DNA from: Corallococcus macrosporus
GTDB lineage: Bacteria; Myxococcota; Myxococcia; Myxococcales; Myxococcaceae
Direction: 5' to 3'
DNA: 64,000 bases
Assembly (NCBI RefSeq): GCF_017302985.1
Contig: NZ_JAFIMU010000004.1
Location: 496,001-560,000 of the forward strand
Shown: one piece after another, positions 20,601-32,600 of the stretch
How the letters are laid out: each line of letters begins with the position of its first letter
Position numbering within the stretch: the first letter of the stretch is position 1
The notes under the pieces: generated by a model
Databases searched by the model: none
The model's input: only the letters and a program-made list of their open reading frames with translations
Told to the model about the DNA's origin: nothing
Program-made: the position numbers and the translations under genes

Positions 20601-23600
20601 ACGCTGATGTCTTCCTGCGCCGAGTAGCGAGACAGCAACACCTGCCAGGCCGCCAGCAGCACCATGAAGGGCGTAGCGCCTTCACGCTGGGCCAGGGCCT
20701 TGAGCGCGTCGGACGTCGGCTGGGGAATCCCCACGGCGAGGTTGGCGCCGGCGTGAGACTGGATGGCCGGACGCGGATGATCCGTGGGCAGCTCCAGCGT
20801 GGTCGAAGCCCCCGATAGCTGCTGCTTCCAGTAGCCGAGCTGCGCCTCCAGCGTCTCGCCCTGGAGCCAGGTGCGCTGCCACGCCGCGAAGTCCGCGTAC
20901 TGCACGGGCAGCGGGGCGAGCGCGGGAGTCTGTCCTGCGCTGAAGGCCTCGTAGAAGGCCACCAGCTCGCGCACGAGGACGCCCATGGACCAGCCGTCGG
21001 AGACGATGTGATGCATCGTCACCAGCAGCAGGTGCTCTTCGGCGGCCAGCCGCACGAGCGCGGTGCGCAGGAGCGGGCCATTCCGCAGGTCGAACGGCTG
21101 ACGTGCATCCGCTTCGACCTTGCGCTGGGCTTCGGCTTCGCGCTGCGCTTCAGGCAGCGACGACAGGTCCACGAGCGGCAACGTCCACGTGTCGGGCGTG
21201 TGGATGCGCTGGGTGGCCTGCCCCTGGTGCTCGCGGAAGGTGGTGCGCAGGGAGTCGTGGCGGGCGACCAGTGCTTCGAAGGCGCGGCGCAGTGACTCCA
21301 CGTCCACCTGCCCCGTCAGCCGGAGCGCCGTGGGGATGTTGTAGGACGCATCGCCCGGTGTGAGCTGATCGAGGAACCACAGCCGCTGCTGTGCGAACGA
21401 CAGGGGCTGAGGGCCTTCGACCTGGATCCGCGTGAGCGGAGGGAGGCGGAGGCTCGGCGTCTGGGTTTGGAGGCGCTCGGCGAGTGCGGCCACGGTGGGT
21501 GCTTCGAAGAGGGCCCGGAGCGGCAGTTCCGCGCGGAAGGTGGCGCGCACGCGTGAGACGAGCTGGGTGGCCAGCAGGGAGTGGCCACCCAGCGCGAAGA
21601 AGTCGTCGTGGATGCCCACGCGCTCCACGCGCAGCACCTGCGTGAAGAGGGCCGCGAGCTGTTCCTCCGCGGGGGTGCGCGGCGCGGCGTAGCTGGAGGC
21701 GAGCGCGTTGCTCTGGGGCGCGGGCAGGGCCTTGCGGTCCACCTTGCCGTTGGTGTTGAGCGGCAGGGCCTCCAGCACGAGGAGGGCGGAGGGCACCATG
21801 TACTCGGGCAGGTGTTGCTTGATCCAGGCCTTGAGATCATCCGCCGACGGCGCGGTCTCCACTTCGCCATCCGTGAGGACCACGTAGGCGACGAGCCGCT
21901 TGTCGCCGGGCACGTCCTCGCGCGCCAGCACCACGGCTTCATGGACCCCCGGGTGCTTGAGGAGGGCGGCTTCGATTTCACCCAGCTCGATGCGGAAGCC
22001 GCGCACCTTCACCTGGAAGTCGGCACGGCCCAGGTAGTCGATCATCCCGTCCGCGCGCCAGCGCACCACGTCGCCCGTGCGGTAGAGGCGGGCACCGGGC
22101 GTGGAGGAGAAGGCGTCGGGGATGAAGCGGTCTGCCGTCAACTCAGGGCGGTTGAGGTAGCCGCGAGCGACACCCTCGCCGCCGATGAAGAGCTCACCCG
22201 CGACGCCCACGGGCACCGGGCGCAGCGTGCGGTCCAGGACGTAGACGCGCACGTTGGGCAGGGGCCGGCCGATGGTGGGCGTGGGCGAGGCGTCGAAGGC
22301 GCAGGCGGTGGCGTCGACGGTGCACTCGGTGGGGCCGTAGACGTTGAAGACACGGGGACGCGGGACTTCGGCCAGATGCCGCCACGTGGCGGGGTCCACG
22401 GCTTCGCCGCCGACGAGGACGCGACGGGGGATGGACTGGCTTTGCAGCAGGCCTTCATCCACCAGCAGGCGCAGGTGCGCGGGCGAGCAGTCCAGGACGT
22501 CCAGCGCGTCCTGGCCAATCCGGTGGACGAGCTCACGCACGTCGGCGCGGGCCTCATCCGGGACGATGCAGAGGGTGTGGCCGTCGAGCACCTGGATGAG
22601 CTGCTTGACGGAGGCATCGAAGGAGAGCGGCGCGTTGACGCTGACGCGCTCTCCGGGCTGAGCGCCCGCGTGCACGGTGGCGGCGAGGGCGACGCGCAGG
22701 TTCAGCACGGAGCGGTGCTGAATCATCACGCCCTTGGGACGGCCGGTGCTGCCAGAGGTGTAGATGATGTACGCCAGGTGCTCCGGCGTGACCGACGTCA
22801 CCGGAGCCTTCGCGGACTCAAGAGCCAGGTCCGCGGCGTCTGAGTCCAGGCAGATGTCGTGCGCGGCATGCGGAGGCAGTGAGTCGCGCAGCCGCTGCTG
22901 GGTGAGGACGACAGGGGCACCCGTGTCTAGAAGGACATGGGAGAGCCACTCACGGGGATAGCTGGGGTCGATGGGGACGTAGGCGCCGCCGGCCTTGAGC
23001 GTGCCGAGGATGCCGACGAGGGCTTCGACGGAGCGCTCCACGCAGAGCACCACGCGGACGTCAGGGCCGACGCCCAGCTTCACCAGCCGGTGGGCCAGTT
23101 GATTGGCGCGCGTGTCCAGCTCACGGAAGGTGAGCTGCTCATCGCGGCAGATGACGGCCAGGGCTTCGGGCGTGCGAAGGGCCTGGGCGGCGAAGGCCTC
23201 ATGGAGGCAGAGGTCGCGAGGGAACTCCGCGCGGGGCCCGTTCCAGTCGACAAGCAACTGCTGGCGCTCCGGAGCGGTGAGCAGCGGCAGGCTTGAGAGC
23301 GTCGCGTCCGGCTTCGCGGCGATGGCCTCCAGCAACATGCCCAGGTGGCCCACCATGCGCTGCATGGTCGACGCGTCGAAGAGGTCGCTGCTGTACTCCA
23401 GGACGCCAACGAAGCCCTGGGGCGAGTCCTGCAACGTCAGCGTCAGGTCGAACTTCGCGGAGCCTGATTCGAGAGGAAGCTGCTCGAAGGACAAGCCCGG
23501 CACGCGCAGCGCTTCAAGGGGCGTGTTCTGCAGGGAGAACATCGCCTGGAAGAGCGCGCTGCGGCTCAGGTCGCGTACGGGCTGGAGGACTTCCACCAGC

Positions 23601-26600
23601 TTCTCGAAGGGCACGTGCTGGTGCTCGAAGGCCGCGAGCGTCGTGCCGCGCACCTGGGAGAGCAGCTCACGGAACGTCGCCCGCGGCTCCACGCGAGCGC
23701 GCAGGACCAGGGTGTTGATGAAGAAGCCGATGAGGCCTTCCGTCTCCGCCTGCGTGCGGCCCGCGATGGGCGTGCCCACGCTGATGTCGTCCTGGCCGGA
23801 GTAGCGGGACAGGAGCAGTTGCCAGGCCGCGAGCAGCAGCATGAAGGGCGTCGCGCCCTCACGCTGGGCCAGGGCCTTGAGGGACTGCGAGACCTCCGTC
23901 GCGAGGTGCACGTTCACCGACGCGCCCCGGTGCGACTGCACGGGCGGGCGCTGGCGATCCGTGGGCAAGTCCAACGCGGCGGGCGCGCCCGCGAGCTTCT
24001 CCTTCCAGTAGGAGAGCTGGGTCTCCAGCGTTTCGCCCTGGAGCCATTCCTGCTGCCAGACGGCGAAGTCCGCGTACTGCACGGGCAGCGGTGCGAGGGC
24101 GGGCACCTGTCCGGCGTGGAACGCCGCGTACATCGCGGTGAGCTCCCGGACGAGGACGCCCATGGACCAGCCGTCGGAGACGATGTGGTGCATCGTCACC
24201 AGCAGCAGGTGTTCCGCGTCCCCCAGGCGCACCAGGGACGTGCGCAGGAGCGGACCGGCCTCCAGGTCGAAGGACCGGCGGGCCTCCAGGTTCGCGAGGC
24301 GCCGTGCTTCTTCGTCCCGCTGCGCTTCCGGCAGTGAGGACACGTCGAGCAAGGGCAGCGTCCACTCGGCGGGCGCGTGGATGCGCTGCGCGGGCTGACC
24401 CTGGTGCTGGACGAGGGTGGTGCGCAGCGTCTCATGCCGGGCGACGAGGGCCTCGAAGGCGCGGCGCAGGGCTTCGACGTCCACCTGGCCCTTCAGGCGA
24501 AGGGCGGCGGGGATGTTGTACGCGGCACTGCCCGGCTGGAGTTGATCCAGGAGCCACAACCGCTGCTGCGCGAAGGACAGGGGCGGCGGGCCTGCGTGGG
24601 TGGCACGCGTGAGCGGAGGCAGCCGCGGGCTGGAGTTCGCGGTGCTCAGACGGTCCGCGAGGGCTGCGACGGTGGGCGCCTCGAAGAGGGCACGCAGGGG
24701 CAGCTCCGCGCCGAAGGCGGCACGGACTCGCGAGACGAGCTGGGTGGCCAGCAGGGAGTGGCCACCGAGCGAGAAGAAGTCGTCGTGGATGCCCACGCGC
24801 TCCACGCGCAGGACGTGGGCGAAGACTTCCGCCAGCTTCTCTTCCGTGGAGTTGCGCGGGGCAACGAAGTCCGCGAGGGGCGACGCGTCTGGGACAGGCA
24901 GGGCCTTGCGGTCCACCTTTCCGTTGGCGTTGAGGGGCAGGGCGTCCAGGACGAGGAAGGCGGAGGGCACCATGTACTCGGGCAGCCGCTCCTTGAGGAA
25001 GGCGCGCACCACGCTGGTGTCCACCTGCTGGCCCGAAGTGGGCACGAGGTACGCGACGAGACGCTTGTCGCCAGGGACGTCCTCATGGGCGAGGACAACG
25101 GCCTCGTGCACGGAGGCATGGGCGAGAAGGGAGGCTTCGATTTCCCCCGGCTCGATGCGGAAGCCACGCACCTTCACCTGGAAGTCTAGCCGCTGCAGGT
25201 AGTCCAGCTGGCCGTCGGCCCGCCAGCGCACGACGTCGCCGGTGCGGTAGAGACGCGCGCCCGGGGTTGAGGAGAAGGGGTGCGGGATGAAGCGCTCGGC
25301 GCTCAGGGCCGGCTGGCCGAGGTAGCCCCAGGCGAGGCCTTCACTGGCGAGGAAGAGCTCGCCAGGGACGCCAATGGGCACCGGCTGCAGGTGGGCGTCG
25401 AGGACGTAGGTGCGGGTGTTGGCGATGGGGCGGCCAATGGGAGGCCGTGTGCCGTCGTCGCGCGCGGAAGGCGGGACGGGCGTGAAGGTGGCGACGACGG
25501 TGCTCTCGGTGGGCCCGTAGTGGTTGAAGAGGGTGGCGGGGACGGAGGGAGGCGGGCCGTGGTGCAGGGCGTCGCCGCCCGTCAGCAGGGCACGTAGGGC
25601 CATGGAGCGGGGCCACTCCTCGCGCAGGACGGCCTCGGCCAGCGGCGTCGGCATGAAGCAGGTGGTGATGGCCTCGCGGGCCATCCACCGCAGCAGTTGA
25701 GAGGGCTCCGCGCGCACGGCGTCCGGCGGGATGACGAGGCTGGCGCCGGAGGCAAGAGAGGGCCACACCTCCCAGGTGGAGGCGTCGAAGGCGACGCCGG
25801 CGGTGAGGGCGGTGGAGTCGTCCGGCGACAGCGAATAGGTGCGCTGGTGCCAGGAGACGAGATTCATCAACGCGCGGTGGTGGACGGCGACGCCCTTGGG
25901 CCGGCCGGTGCTGCCGGAGGTGTAGATGACGTAGGCCAGGTCCTGCGGGCCCACGGCTGCCACGGGCAGCGGCTGCCGCGCTGCCGCACCCTCTTCCATC
26001 TCCAGGGAGAGGACGCGCGCGGAAAGCGCGGGCAGAGAGGGCCGTAGGTGCTGCTGGGTGAGGAGGACGGAGGCAGCGGAGTCCTCCAGCATGAAGGTGA
26101 GGCGCTCCGGCGGGACGCCAGGAGCGATGGGGACGTAGGCGGCGCCCACCTTGAGGACGGCCAGCAAGCCCGCCACCAATTCAGGCGAACGCTCGGCGAG
26201 GACGGCGACGCGGTCACCTCGGGAGACACCCGCCGCGTGCAACTGGACGGCGAGGCTGTGAGCCCAAGTGTCGAGGCCTGCGTAGGTGACGCTTCGCTCG
26301 CCCATGCGTACAGCAATGGCATCTGGCGCGCGGCGGGCCTGCTCGGCGATGACGTGGTGGATGCAGGTGTCGCGCGGGAAGGCGACGTCCGTCTCATTCC
26401 ACTCGATGAGAAGCTGCTGGCGCTCGGAAGCGGTGAGCATCTCCAGGGAGGAGACGCGGGCGTCGGGCTTGGCGGCGAGGGCGGAGAGGAGGACCGCGAA
26501 GTGGCCCATGAGACGCTGGACGGAGGCCGCGTCGAAGAGGTCGGTGCTGTACTCGAGGAAGCCGGTGAGGCCCTGGGGCACCTCGAAGAGGGTGAGGGCC

Positions 26601-29600
26601 AGGTCGAAGCGGGAGGAGTTGCCCTCCAGGGGGATGGGCTGGAAGGCCATGCCCGGGACGCGCAGTGCCTCGGCGGGGGCATTCTGCAGGACAAGCATCA
26701 CCTGGAAGAGCGGGCTGCGGCTCAAGTCTCGCGACGGCTGGAGGACTTCCACCAGCTTCTCGAAGGGGACGTGCTGGTGCTCGTAGGCCGCGAGGGTGGT
26801 GGACTTCACCTGGGAGAGCAGTTGACGGAACGAGTCCTCCGGGCGCACGTGGGCGCGCAACACCAACGTGTTGACGAAGAAGCCGATGAGGCTTTCGGCC
26901 TCGGCGTGGGTGCGGCCGGCGATGGGAGAGCCGACGCTGATGTCGTCCTGGCCGGAGTAGCGAGAGAGCAGCAACTGGAAGGCGGAGAGCAGCAGCATGA
27001 AGGGCGTCGCGCCCTCCCGCTGGGCGAGGCTTCGCAGCGAGTCCGTCAGCTCCGAGGGGAAATGCACGGGCAGCGTGGCGCCACGACGCGACTGGACGGG
27101 CGGACGAGGACGGTCCGTGGGCAACTCCAGCGCCGAGGGGGCCCCGGCCAGCTGCCGCTTCCAGTAGCCGAGCTGCGACTCCAGCGTCTCGCCCTGCAGC
27201 CACTCGCGCTGCCAGAGGGCGAAGTCCGCGTACTGCACCGGCAAAGGAGCAAGTGAAGGCTCACGGCCAGCGGTGAAGGCGGCGTAGCTCGTGGCCAGCT
27301 CCTTCACGAGGACACCCATGGACCAGCCGTCGGAGACGATGTGGTGCATCGTCACGAGGAGGACGTGTGTCTCCTCGGCCAGGCGCAGCAGCGCGGTGCG
27401 CAGCAGCGGACCGTGGACGAGGTGGAAGGGCTGCCGGGCCTCGCGAGTAGCAAGCCGCACCGTCTCCGCTTCGCGCGCGGAATCGTCCAAGCCAGACAGG
27501 TCCTCCACGGGGAGCGCCCACGCAGCCGGCGAATGGATGCGCTGGAAGGGCTGGCCTTCGTGCTCGAAGAACGTAGTGCGCAGGGCTTCGTGGCGCGCCA
27601 CCAGCGCCTCGAAAGCACGGCGCAGGGCTTCCACGTCCAGGCGTCCCAGGAGGCGCAGCGCGACGGGCAGGTTGTAGGACGCGTCGTCCGGCGCCAGTTG
27701 ATCGAGGAACCAGAGGCGCTGCTGGGCGAAGGAGAGCGGCTGGGGGCCTTCGGTGCGCGTGCGCGTCAGTGGCGGAAGCCGTGTGCCGGTAGACGCCCGC
27801 TGCAACTTCTCCGCGAGAGCCGAGATGGTGGGGGCCTCGAAGAGAGTGCGGAGCGGCAACTCCACGCCAAACGTGGCGCGCACACGGGCCACCAGCTGGG
27901 TGGCGAGCAGTGAGTGACCGCCCAATTCAAAGAAGTTGTCCGTGCGGCCCACGGTGGGCACGCGGAGCACTTCGCTCCAGAGCGCCGCGAGCTTCTCCTC
28001 CAGCGGCGTCGCCGGTGCTTCGTAGGCTTGCGAGGCGCGAAGCAGGCTCGCGTCCGGGGCAGGCAGCGCCTTGCGATCCACCTTGCCGTTGGACGTCAGC
28101 GGCAGCGTCTCCAGGGAGACGAAGGCGGCGGGCACCATGTACTCGGGCAGGTGCTGCTTGAGGTGGGCACGGAGGGCGGAGACATCGAGCGCTTCGCCCA
28201 CGACGTAGGCCACCAGCCGCCTGTCGCCTGGAGCGTCCTCACGGGCCAGCACCACGGCGTCCTTCACGGACGGGGCGGCACGCAGGGCGCTTTCGACTTC
28301 ACCCAACTCGATGCGGAAACCACGCACCTTCACCTGTGCGTCGATGCGCCCGACGAAGTCCAGTTGTCCATCCGCGCGCCAGCGCACCACGTCGCCCGTG
28401 CGATAGAGGCGAGCGCCCTCTTCCCCCGAGAATGCGTCCGGCACGAAGCGCTCGGCGGTGAGGCCCGGACGTCCCGCGTACCCACGCGCGACGCCCACGC
28501 CACCGATGTGCAGCTCACCGCGCACGCCCACGGGCACCGGCTGCCCTCGCGGATCGAGCACGTAGACGCGTACGTTCGCCAGCGGCTTGCCGATGGACGG
28601 AACGCCGTTGCCCGCAGCGACATCACCGAGCGTGGCGATGACGGTGGCCTCCGTGGGGCCGTAGGTGTTGATCAACCTGCGCCCCGGCGCCCAGCGGGCG
28701 ACGACGTCCGCGGGCAGCGCCTCACCGCCGGAGATGACGGTGCGCACCTCGGGCAGCCCTTCGGACGACGTGGCCGCCAGTGCCGCGGGCGTGAGGCTGA
28801 CGACGCTCAGCTCCTGCTCGCGCAGCAGCACGGGCAGGGGCGCGCCCGGCATCAACTTCTCCAGCGGCGCGAGCACCAGCGTGGCGCCGTTGCACAGCGT
28901 GGTGAAGATCTCCTCCACCGACAGGTCGAAGCTGAGGCTCGCGAACTGGAGCACGCGGCTGCCGGGCCCGATGCCGTAGGCCACCGCCTCGTGGGTGACG
29001 AGGTTGGCGACGCTGCGGTGTTCCACCGCCGTGCCCTTGGGCGTACCCGTGCTGCCCGACGTGTAGAGCAGGTACGCCATGTTCGCGGGCGTCACGCCCG
29101 TGCTGGGCGCCTCCGTGGACTCCTCGGCGAGAGCACCGCGCTCCGTGTCCAGGCAGAGCGCACGGCCATGCAGCGTCTCCGGGAAGCGGTCCACCAGCGG
29201 CTGCTGCGTGACGAGCACCTGGGCGGCGCTGTCCTCCAGCATGAAGGCCAGCCGCTCACGGGGCAGCAGCGGATCCACGGGCACCCAGGCGCCACCGGCC
29301 TTCAGGATGCCGAGCAGGCCGATGACGATGTCGAGCGAACGCTCGACGCTGAGCGCGACGCGGACCTCGGGCCAAACGCCGCGACGGCGCAGGGCGTGGG
29401 CGAGCTGGTTGGCGCGCGCGTCCAGTTGCGCGTACGTCAGCCGCGAGCCCTCGAATACCGCGGCTACTGCCTCGGGCGCACCGCGCACCTGTGCTTCGAA
29501 GAGCGAGTGCACGCACGCCTCCGGGAACGGCGCCCGCGTGGCGTTCCATGCCACAAGCACCTGCTCGCGCTCTTCTCCCGACAGCAGTTGCAGCGACGAC

Positions 29601-32600
29601 ACCCGCTGCTCCGGCTTCGCGACGAAGCCCTCCACGAGCAGCCGCAGGTGCCCCATCATCCGCGCGACGGTGGACCTGTCGAAGAGGTCGGTGTCGTACT
29701 CCAGCTCTCCCGTGAAGCCCTTCTCGGTGCGCGACAGCGAGAGCGTGAGGTCGAACTTCGCGGACGCGCCCGTGCGCTCCTCGACGTGCACCTTCACGCC
29801 CGCGAGCGAGAGGTCCACCTCCGGGATGTTCTGCATGAGGAACAGCACGTTGAACAACGGCGAATCGCGCAGGTTGCGCATCGGATGGAGCTCTTCGAAC
29901 GGCACGTACTGGTTCGCGAGCGCCCCCAGCGTGGTGGTGCGCACGCGGCCCAGCAGCTCCCGCACGGTGGGCTCGCCGCCCATCCGGGTGCGCAGCACGA
30001 GCGTGTTGATGAAGAACCCGAGCAGTCCCTCCAGTTGCGCGTCGTTGCGGCCCGCCACGGAGGAGCCAACGCTCACGTCGTCCTGTCCGGAGTAGCGGCC
30101 AATCAGCACCTGGAGCGCGCCGAGCAGGAACATGAAGGGCGTGATGCCCTCGCGCACGCAGAGGGCCTCCACGGCTTGCGTCAGCCCCAGGGGGAACGCG
30201 ACCTGCATCAGGGCGCCGGGATGCGCCTCGCGCGGGCCTCGCGGACGGTCCGTGGGCAGCTCCAGCACGGACGGCATTCCTTCCAGTTGCTGGCGCCACC
30301 AGCCGAGCTGCCGCTCCTTCTCCGCGCCCGACAGCCACTGGCGCTGCCACACCGCGAAGTCCGCGTACTGGAAGGGCAGCGCGGGCAGGACGGGTTGCGT
30401 CCCCGCCACCAGGGCCCGGTAGGCCTCCGACAGCTCCCGCATCAGGATGCTCATGGACCAGCCGTCGAAGACGGCGTGGTGGATCGTCAGCAGCACCAGG
30501 TGCTCCTGCGCGTCCAGCACCAGCGTCGACACGCGCAGCAGCGGTCCCTGCTCCAGGTTGAACGGGAGCCGCACCTCCAGCTCCGTGCGGCGCTTCACCT
30601 CCGCGTCGCGCTGCTCCGGCGACAGGGCGCGCAGGTCCACCACCGGCAGCACCAGCGGCTCGGGCGGCGCGATGACCTGCAGGGGCATGTCCGCGTCCGC
30701 GCGCAGGGTGGTGCGCAGCGACTCATGCCGGTGCACCACCAGCTCCAGGGCGCGGCGCAGGGCCTCCAGGTTCAGCGCCCCCGTCAGCCGCAGCGAGAAC
30801 GGCATGTTGTACGCGGCCGAGCCCGGGTCGAACTGCTCCAGCACCCAGAGGCGCTGCTGCGCGAAGGACGCAGGCAGCTTCCGCGTGCGCGGCACCGGCA
30901 CCACCGGGGGCGGGCCGGCGAAGCGCGGATCCCTCGCGGAGGACGCGATGCGCGCCGCCAGCTCCGCCACCGTGGGGGACTCGAACAATGCCTGCAGGGG
31001 CAGGTCCACCTGGTACGCCGTGCGCAGCCGCGACGTCAGCCGCGTGGCGAGCAGGGAGTGGCCGCCCAGCTCGAAGAAGCTGTCCGTCGCGCCCACCCGT
31101 TGCACGTTCAACAGCGACGCGTAGAGCTCCGCGACCTGGGCCTCCATCGGCGTGCGGGGCGCGACGAACTCGCGCGCGGCCTCCGTGGACACGTCCGGCG
31201 CGGGCAGGGCCTTGCGGTCCACCTTCCCGTTGGGCGTCAGCGGCATGGCGTCCAGCACGACCAGCGCGGACGGCACCATGTACTCGGGCAGCCGCTCCTT
31301 CAGGAGGGCCCGCAGGGCCGGGGATTCCAGCATCTGGCCGGGACGCGCCACCACGTAGCCCACGAGGCGCGCGTCGGCCGCGCTGCCGCGCACCACCACG
31401 GCGGCGTCGCGCACGCCGGGGGCCTGGCTCAGCACCGCTTCAATCTCACCCAGTTCGATGCGGTAGCCGCGCAGCTTCACCTGGTTGTCGACGCGGTTGA
31501 GGTACTCCAGCACGCCGTCCGCGGCCCACCGCACGCGGTCACCCGTGCGGTACACGCGCAGGCCCGGCACGCCGCCGTACGCGTCCGGGATGAAGCGCTC
31601 CGCCGTCTGGTCCGGCCGGTGGAGGTAGCCCCGGGTGACGCCCTCGCCACCGATGAACAGCTCGCCCGGCACGCCGCGCGGTACCGGGTTCAGCCCGCTG
31701 TCCAGCACGTACACCTGCGTGCCGGAGATGGGCCGCCCGATGGGCACGCTGCCCGTGCCCGACGCCACCGCGTGCGCGGTGGACCACACCGTCGTCTCCG
31801 TGGGGCCGTACACGTTCCACAGCGCGCGGCAGCGCTGGAGCAGCGACTCGGCCAGCTCGCGTGGCAGTGCCTCGCCGCCGGTGAGCGCCGTCAGCCCCGG
31901 GTCGCGCCAGTCCGTCTCCAGCAGGAGCCGCCAGGTGCTGGGGGTGGCCTGGAGCACCGTCGCGCCGCGCTCGCGCAGCAGGCCCGCCAGCCGCGAGCCG
32001 TCCACGGCGATGTCGCGCGACGCGATGACGACCTGCCCACCCACCGACAGCGGCAGGAACAGCTCCAGCACCGCGATGTCGAACGACAGCGTGGTGACGG
32101 CCACCAGCACGTCCCGGGCGGACATGCCCGTCGTCTCGCGCAGCGCGGCCAGGAAGCGCGCCACCGCGCCGTGCGGCACCTGCACGCCCTTGGGGCGGCC
32201 AGTGCTGCCGGAGGTGAAGAGCACGTACGCCACGGCCTCCGCCGGCACCGCGTCACGCAGCGGCGAGCCGTCCTCCGCCGCGATGGCCTCCGCGTCCCCG
32301 TCCAGCAGCACCACGCGCGCCGAGTGCGGCGGCAGGAGGGACTCCAGCGAGCGCTGCGACACCAGCACCGGCATCCCGCTGCTCTCCACCATGTACGCCA
32401 GGCGGTCCGTGGGGAACGCCGGGTCCAGCGGCACGTAGGTGCCCCCGGCCTTCAGCACGGCGAGCACCGCCACCAGCATGTCGAGCGAGCGCTCCACGCA
32501 CAGGCCCACGCGCACCTCGGTGCCCACGCCCAGCCGGCGCAGGTGACGCGCCAGCCGCGACGCGCGTGCCTCCAGTTGCGCGTACGTGAGCGACGCGTCG

